Of a stretch of 64,000 nt of DNA, positions 61,806 through 64,000 are shown piece by piece; within the stretch, counting starts at the first letter, position 1, and every line of letters starts with the position of its first letter. The stretch is from NCBI GenBank assembly GCA_963844235.1, contig CAWJNF010000004.1, forward strand, positions 186,001-250,000. The letters are read 5' to 3'. Source of the DNA: CAWJNF01 sp963844235 (GTDB taxonomy: Bacteria; Actinomycetota; Thermoleophilia; Gaiellales; Gaiellaceae). Under the pieces are notes generated by a model that was not told the origin of the DNA, ran no database searches, and was given only the letters and a program-made list of their open reading frames with translations. The position numbers and the translations under genes are program-made.

Positions 61806-62897
61806 GTGCCGAGTGATTACCCAGAGGGCGCCACGAGGCGCCAGCGCGCGCTCGAGATCGCCCGCGAGGCGGGCGCCGAGGCCGTCCTTGCGGCCCATCC
61901 GGCCACCGTCGCGTGGCTCACCGGCTTCGCCGGGGACATCGAGACGGGCCCGAGCCCGTTCTCCCTGCCTGCGCTGGCCCTCCTCCCCGCCGACGGCCCT
62001 CCCGTGCTCGTGCTCAGCGAGGACGAAGCCCCGGCCGCGGCCGAGCTCGGCTGCGAGGCGGCGACGTACCCCGGCTTCACGACCGCACCGCTCGACCCGG
62101 TGGGAGGAGCCGCGCGGGCGCTCGCCGACGCTGCCGGACGCCTGCGCGTCGCGACGGAGCTCGGCTCGCTCCCCGTGACGCTCGCCGCCGGCCTGGACGT
62201 CGTCGACGCCTCCGCGGCCTTCGGCGCGGCGCGGGCCGTGAAGGACGACGACGAGGTCGAGGCGATCCGTGCCGCGATCGCCGTCTGCGACGCGGGCCAG
62301 GCGGCCGCCCGGGCGGCGGCGGAGTCGGGCATGACGGAGCTCGACCTGTGGGCCGCCGTCCGCGCTGCGATCGACGGCGCCGCCGGAGGGCGCGCTGCGC
62401 TCCTCGCGGACCTCGTCAGCGGCCCGCGAACCGCCGAGATCGGCGGCCCGCCCTCGACGCGGGAGCTCCGCCCGGGCGACCCTGTCCTCTGCGACCTCGT
62501 GCCCCGCCCCGCGGCGTACTGGGGCGACTCCTGCGCGACCTTCGTCGTCGGCGGCGAAGGCTCTCCGGGGCTGCGGGAGTCGCACCGGCGCTCGCGCGAG
62601 GCGCTGTCGCGCGCCGTCGAGCTCGTGCGTCCCGGGGCCAGGGCCGGCGACATCGACGCCGCGATCCGGTCGGGGCTCGACTACCCGCATCACACCGGGC
62701 ACGGCCTCGGCACGGGCTATCACGAGGAGCCCCGGATCGTCCCGGAGAGCGACACCGTCCTCGAGCCGGGGATGGTTGTCGCGCTCGAGCCCGGCGTCTA
62801 CGACGAGGACGCCGGCGAGGGCGTGCGGGTCGAGCAGATCGTGGTCGTCACCGACGACGGCTGCGAGGTGTTGTCGAGCCACGACCTCGAGCTGTAG
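61806..62897 (+). CDS. M24 family metallopeptidase (Xaa-Pro peptidase-like)
   Basis: A 363-residue creatinase/prolidase-fold enzyme. The C-terminal pita-bread domain (about 140-360) shows metal ligands in order: Asp in LCDLVPRP, Asp in WGDSCATF, His in HHTGHGLGTG, Glu in VALEPGVY and Glu in VRVEQIVVV. It hydrolyses Xaa-Pro peptides or similar amides. GTG 61806 follows AAGGAGG. It lies 21 bases after the LacI gene, so co-transcribed. Its TAG stop (62895-62897) lies within the flank of a palindromic repeat. Confidence 0.85.
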   Translation: MPSDYPEGATRRQRALEIAREAGAEAVLAAHPATVAWLTGFAGDIETGPSPFSLPALALLPADGPPVLVLSEDEAPAAAELGCEAATYPGFTTAPLDPVGGAARALADAAGRLRVATELGSLPVTLAAGLDVVDASAAFGAARAVKDDDEVEAIRAAIAVCDAGQAAARAAAESGMTELDLWAAVRAAIDGAAGGRAALLADLVSGPRTAEIGGPPSTRELRPGDPVLCDLVPRPAAYWGDSCATFVVGGEGSPGLRESHRRSREALSRAVELVRPGARAGDIDAAIRSGLDYPHHTGHGLGTGYHEEPRIVPESDTVLEPGMVVALEPGVYDEDAGEGVRVEQIVVVTDDGCEVLSSHDLEL

Positions 62898-62918
62898 GGG
62901 CCGGATAGATCCGGCCCC
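62897..62918. repeat. GGGCCGGAT palindrome, copy 5
   Basis: GGGGCCGGAT-ag-ATCCGGCCCC with GTA and TAC flanks. It starts on the last base of the peptidase stop codon TAG. Confidence 0.8.
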
Positions 62919-63002
62919 TACGACAACTGACCCGCGTCTCGGCTGCGTCGGGCCAGACGAGAGCCGGCCCCACGTCAGAACCAGCATGTCACCCGGCGTG
63001 GC

Positions 63003-63023
63003 GGGCCGGATGAGATCCGGCCC
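63003..63023. repeat. GGGCCGGAT palindrome, copy 6
   Basis: GGGCCGGAT-gag-ATCCGGCCC followed by CCTAC, inside the tandem array. A decayed copy (GGGCCAGAC...GCCGGCCCC) precedes it at about 62950-62972. Confidence 0.8.
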
Positions 63024-63055
63024 CTACGACAACCGACCCGCGTCTCGGCTGCGTC

Positions 63056-63076
63056 GGGCCGGATGAGATCCGGCCC
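63056..63076. repeat. GGGCCGGAT palindrome, copy 7
   Basis: GGGCCGGAT-gag-ATCCGGCCC, inside the tandem array; its right flank is CCAC instead of CTAC. Confidence 0.8.
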
Positions 63077-63109
63077 CACGTCAGAACCAGCATGCCGCTC
63101 GGCTGTGGC

Positions 63110-63130
63110 GGGCCGGATCAGATCCGCCCC
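63110..63130. repeat. GGGCCGGAT palindrome, copy 8 (one arm altered)
   Basis: GGGCCGGAT-cag-ATCCGCCCC, with one change in the right arm. Confidence 0.75.
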
Positions 63131-63212
63131 GACAAGAGCTGACCCGTGACTCGGCTGCGTCGACCGGGACGATACGTCCCTATCTCGGGCAGACGGCCTC
63201 CTGCACGCGTAG

Positions 63213-63233
63213 GGGCCGGATCTCATCCGGCCC
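63213..63233. repeat. GGGCCGGAT palindrome, copy 9
   Basis: GGGCCGGAT-ctc-ATCCGGCCC preceded by GTAG, same orientation as copy 2; 12 bases before the 3' end of the last SDR gene. Confidence 0.8.
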
Positions 63234-63245
63234 GCCTGGCGCCGA

Positions 63246-64000
63246 TCAGCCGGCCGGGATCGCCGTGAGACCGCCGTCGATCGTGAGCACCGACCCGGTG
63301 ATGTACGCGGCGGCGTCCGAGGCGAGATAGACGACGAGCGTGCCCACCTCCGACGGGAGGCCGATCCGGCCCGCCGGGACCGTCTCGAGGTAGAAGGTCT
63401 CGTCGATCGCCCCGCGCGCGACGTCTGTGTCCCACATGGGGGTCCTGAGGATGCCCGGGCAGACGGCGTTGACACGGACGCCCTGCCGCGCCCATTCGCC
63501 TGCCGCGACCCGCGTCATCATGATCACGGCCGCCTTCGGTGCGCAGTACGTGATACGACCCACGTTCGGCGAGAAGCCCCGGATCGAGGAGATGTTCACC
63601 ACCGAGCCGGAACCGCGGGGGAGCATGTGTCGACCTGCCGCCCGCATGCAGTAGAAGACGCCGGTCTGCATGACCGCGATCGAGTCGTGCCAGTCCTCGT
63701 CGGTGACGTCTTGCGTGTGCGGGCCGACACGGCTGATCCCGGCGTTGTTGACGACCACGTCGATCGGGCCGAGATCGCGCTCGGCCCCGGCGAACGCGGC
63801 GTCGACCTGCTCGCGACTCGCCACGTCGGTTGCGTAGAAGCGGGCGGGAACGCCGAGCTCGCCGAGCTCGGACACCGCGCGCTCACCCGCTTCGGCGTCG
63901 ATCTCGGCCACGGCGACGGCCGCGCCTGCGCGCGCGAGCTCCGTCGCGATCCCGAGCCCGAGACCCGCCCCGGCACCGGTGACGATCGCCACACGTCCAT
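63246..64000 (-). CDS. Short-chain dehydrogenase/reductase (5' end cut by window edge)
   Basis: Over 248 residues of a classical SDR. The frame is open to the right edge and reads GRVAIVTGAGAGLGLGIA, which normally sits a few residues inside the protein, so the start lies beyond base 64000 (a GTG at 63992 would begin mid-strand). Also visible are NNAGIS, NISSIRGFSP (Ser), YCAPKAAV (YxxxK) and the end SVLTIDGGLTAIPAG. It is separated from the peptidase gene by the palindrome array. Substrate unknown; context suggests carbohydrate oxidation. Confidence 0.85.
   Translation of the reverse strand, partial: GRVAIVTGAGAGLGLGIATELARAGAAVAVAEIDAEAGERAVSELGELGVPARFYATDVASREQVDAAFAGAERDLGPIDVVVNNAGISRVGPHTQDVTDEDWHDSIAVMQTGVFYCMRAAGRHMLPRGSGSVVNISSIRGFSPNVGRITYCAPKAAVIMMTRVAAGEWARQGVRVNAVCPGILRTPMWDTDVARGAIDETFYLETVPAGRIGLPSEVGTLVVYLASDAAAYITGSVLTIDGGLTAIPAG

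Larger units (their letters stand above)
62894..63170. repeat. Tandem array of about 106-base units built around the palindrome
   Basis: The marker GACAAC(C/T)GACCCG followed by CGTCTCGGCTGCGTCG recurs at 62922 and 63028, and in weaker form from 63131 (spacings 106 and 103). Each unit carries two palindromes separated by GTCAGAACCAGCATG-type linkers. About 2.6 units are present, diverging towards the right. This fills the 348-base gap between the peptidase and the last SDR; no gene is seen in it. Confidence 0.75.

Noticed and set aside
62894..63240. Palindrome array considered as CRISPR
   Set aside because: The repeats are palindromic and unevenly spaced, and the intervening segments are themselves repeated, not unique. 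No cas genes are in the window.

Overview
This is high-GC DNA (roughly 70 percent by eye) with short intergenic gaps, many GTG starts, ATGA/GTGA stop-start overlaps and GGAGG-type ribosome binding sites. Gene content (acyl-CoA chemistry, many short-chain dehydrogenases, a WYL regulator, TetR/cupin pairs, a 14-helix MFS pump) suggests an environmental actinobacterium, possibly of the Thermoleophilia (Gaiellales or Solirubrobacterales). That placement is inference; no rRNA or other marker gene lies in the window. The only RNA gene is tRNA-Ala(TGC) at 32536-32608.

Layout. 1-5257: end of an amidase, a hydantoinase-type cyclic amidohydrolase, an OsmC protein, an acyl-CoA dehydrogenase-like flavoprotein and a flavin monooxygenase. 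5258-6660: poorly organised stretch with one small gene and a broken reading frame. 6661-10651: a B12-dependent acyl-CoA mutase large subunit with isobutyryl-CoA-mutase-type residues, a CBS protein, a small zinc-ribbon protein and a YtcJ-type amidohydrolase. 10698-12051: hydrolase relic and a divergent TetR/cupin pair. 12158-18185: phenylacetate-CoA ligase family enzyme, rhodanese lipoprotein, DpgC-like dioxygenase, amidohydrolase and a two-subunit CoA-transferase-family enzyme. 18266-23710: small membrane and regulatory genes, a YidB-like protein, a PrmC-like methyltransferase and a GMC oxidoreductase. 23820-27397: an ECF-type sigma factor with a membrane-anchored proline-rich tail, divergent from a hybrid sensor kinase. 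27696-30002: two cupins and a second TetR, the latter sharing face-to-face overlapping promoters with its cupin. 30074-36021: membrane proteins, a shortened quinone reductase, an integrase remnant beside tRNA-Ala, small hypothetical genes and an isochorismatase-family hydrolase.

36087-39804: a frameshifted lyase and an orphan molybdenum hydroxylase large subunit. 39915-49779: aldo/keto reductase, dioxygenase relic, uronate-dehydrogenase-like epimerase and a complete Dpp/Opp-type ABC operon (binding protein, two permeases, fused double ATPase) ending in an enolase-superfamily dehydratase, then a zinc alcohol dehydrogenase. 49829-54304 and up to 56659: GNAT, Rieske oxygenase, EamA transporter, SMP-30 protein, CaiB-type CoA transferase, SDR and MFS exporter. 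56671-64000: a sugar-acid catabolic operon (SDR, dehydratase, sugar ABC ATPase, DUF4432-like epimerase) divergent from a LacI regulator and an M24 peptidase, then a repeat array and a final SDR cut by the window edge.

The strongest non-genic signal is a family of about nine GGGCCGGAT-N(2-3)-ATCCGGCCC palindromes placed at gene 3' ends. In three genes the palindrome's own TAG is the stop codon. The palindrome is also the core of a roughly 106-base tandem array at 62894-63170. Several genes are broken or truncated (lyase, integrase, phytanoyl-CoA dioxygenase, hydrolase tail, quinone reductase).
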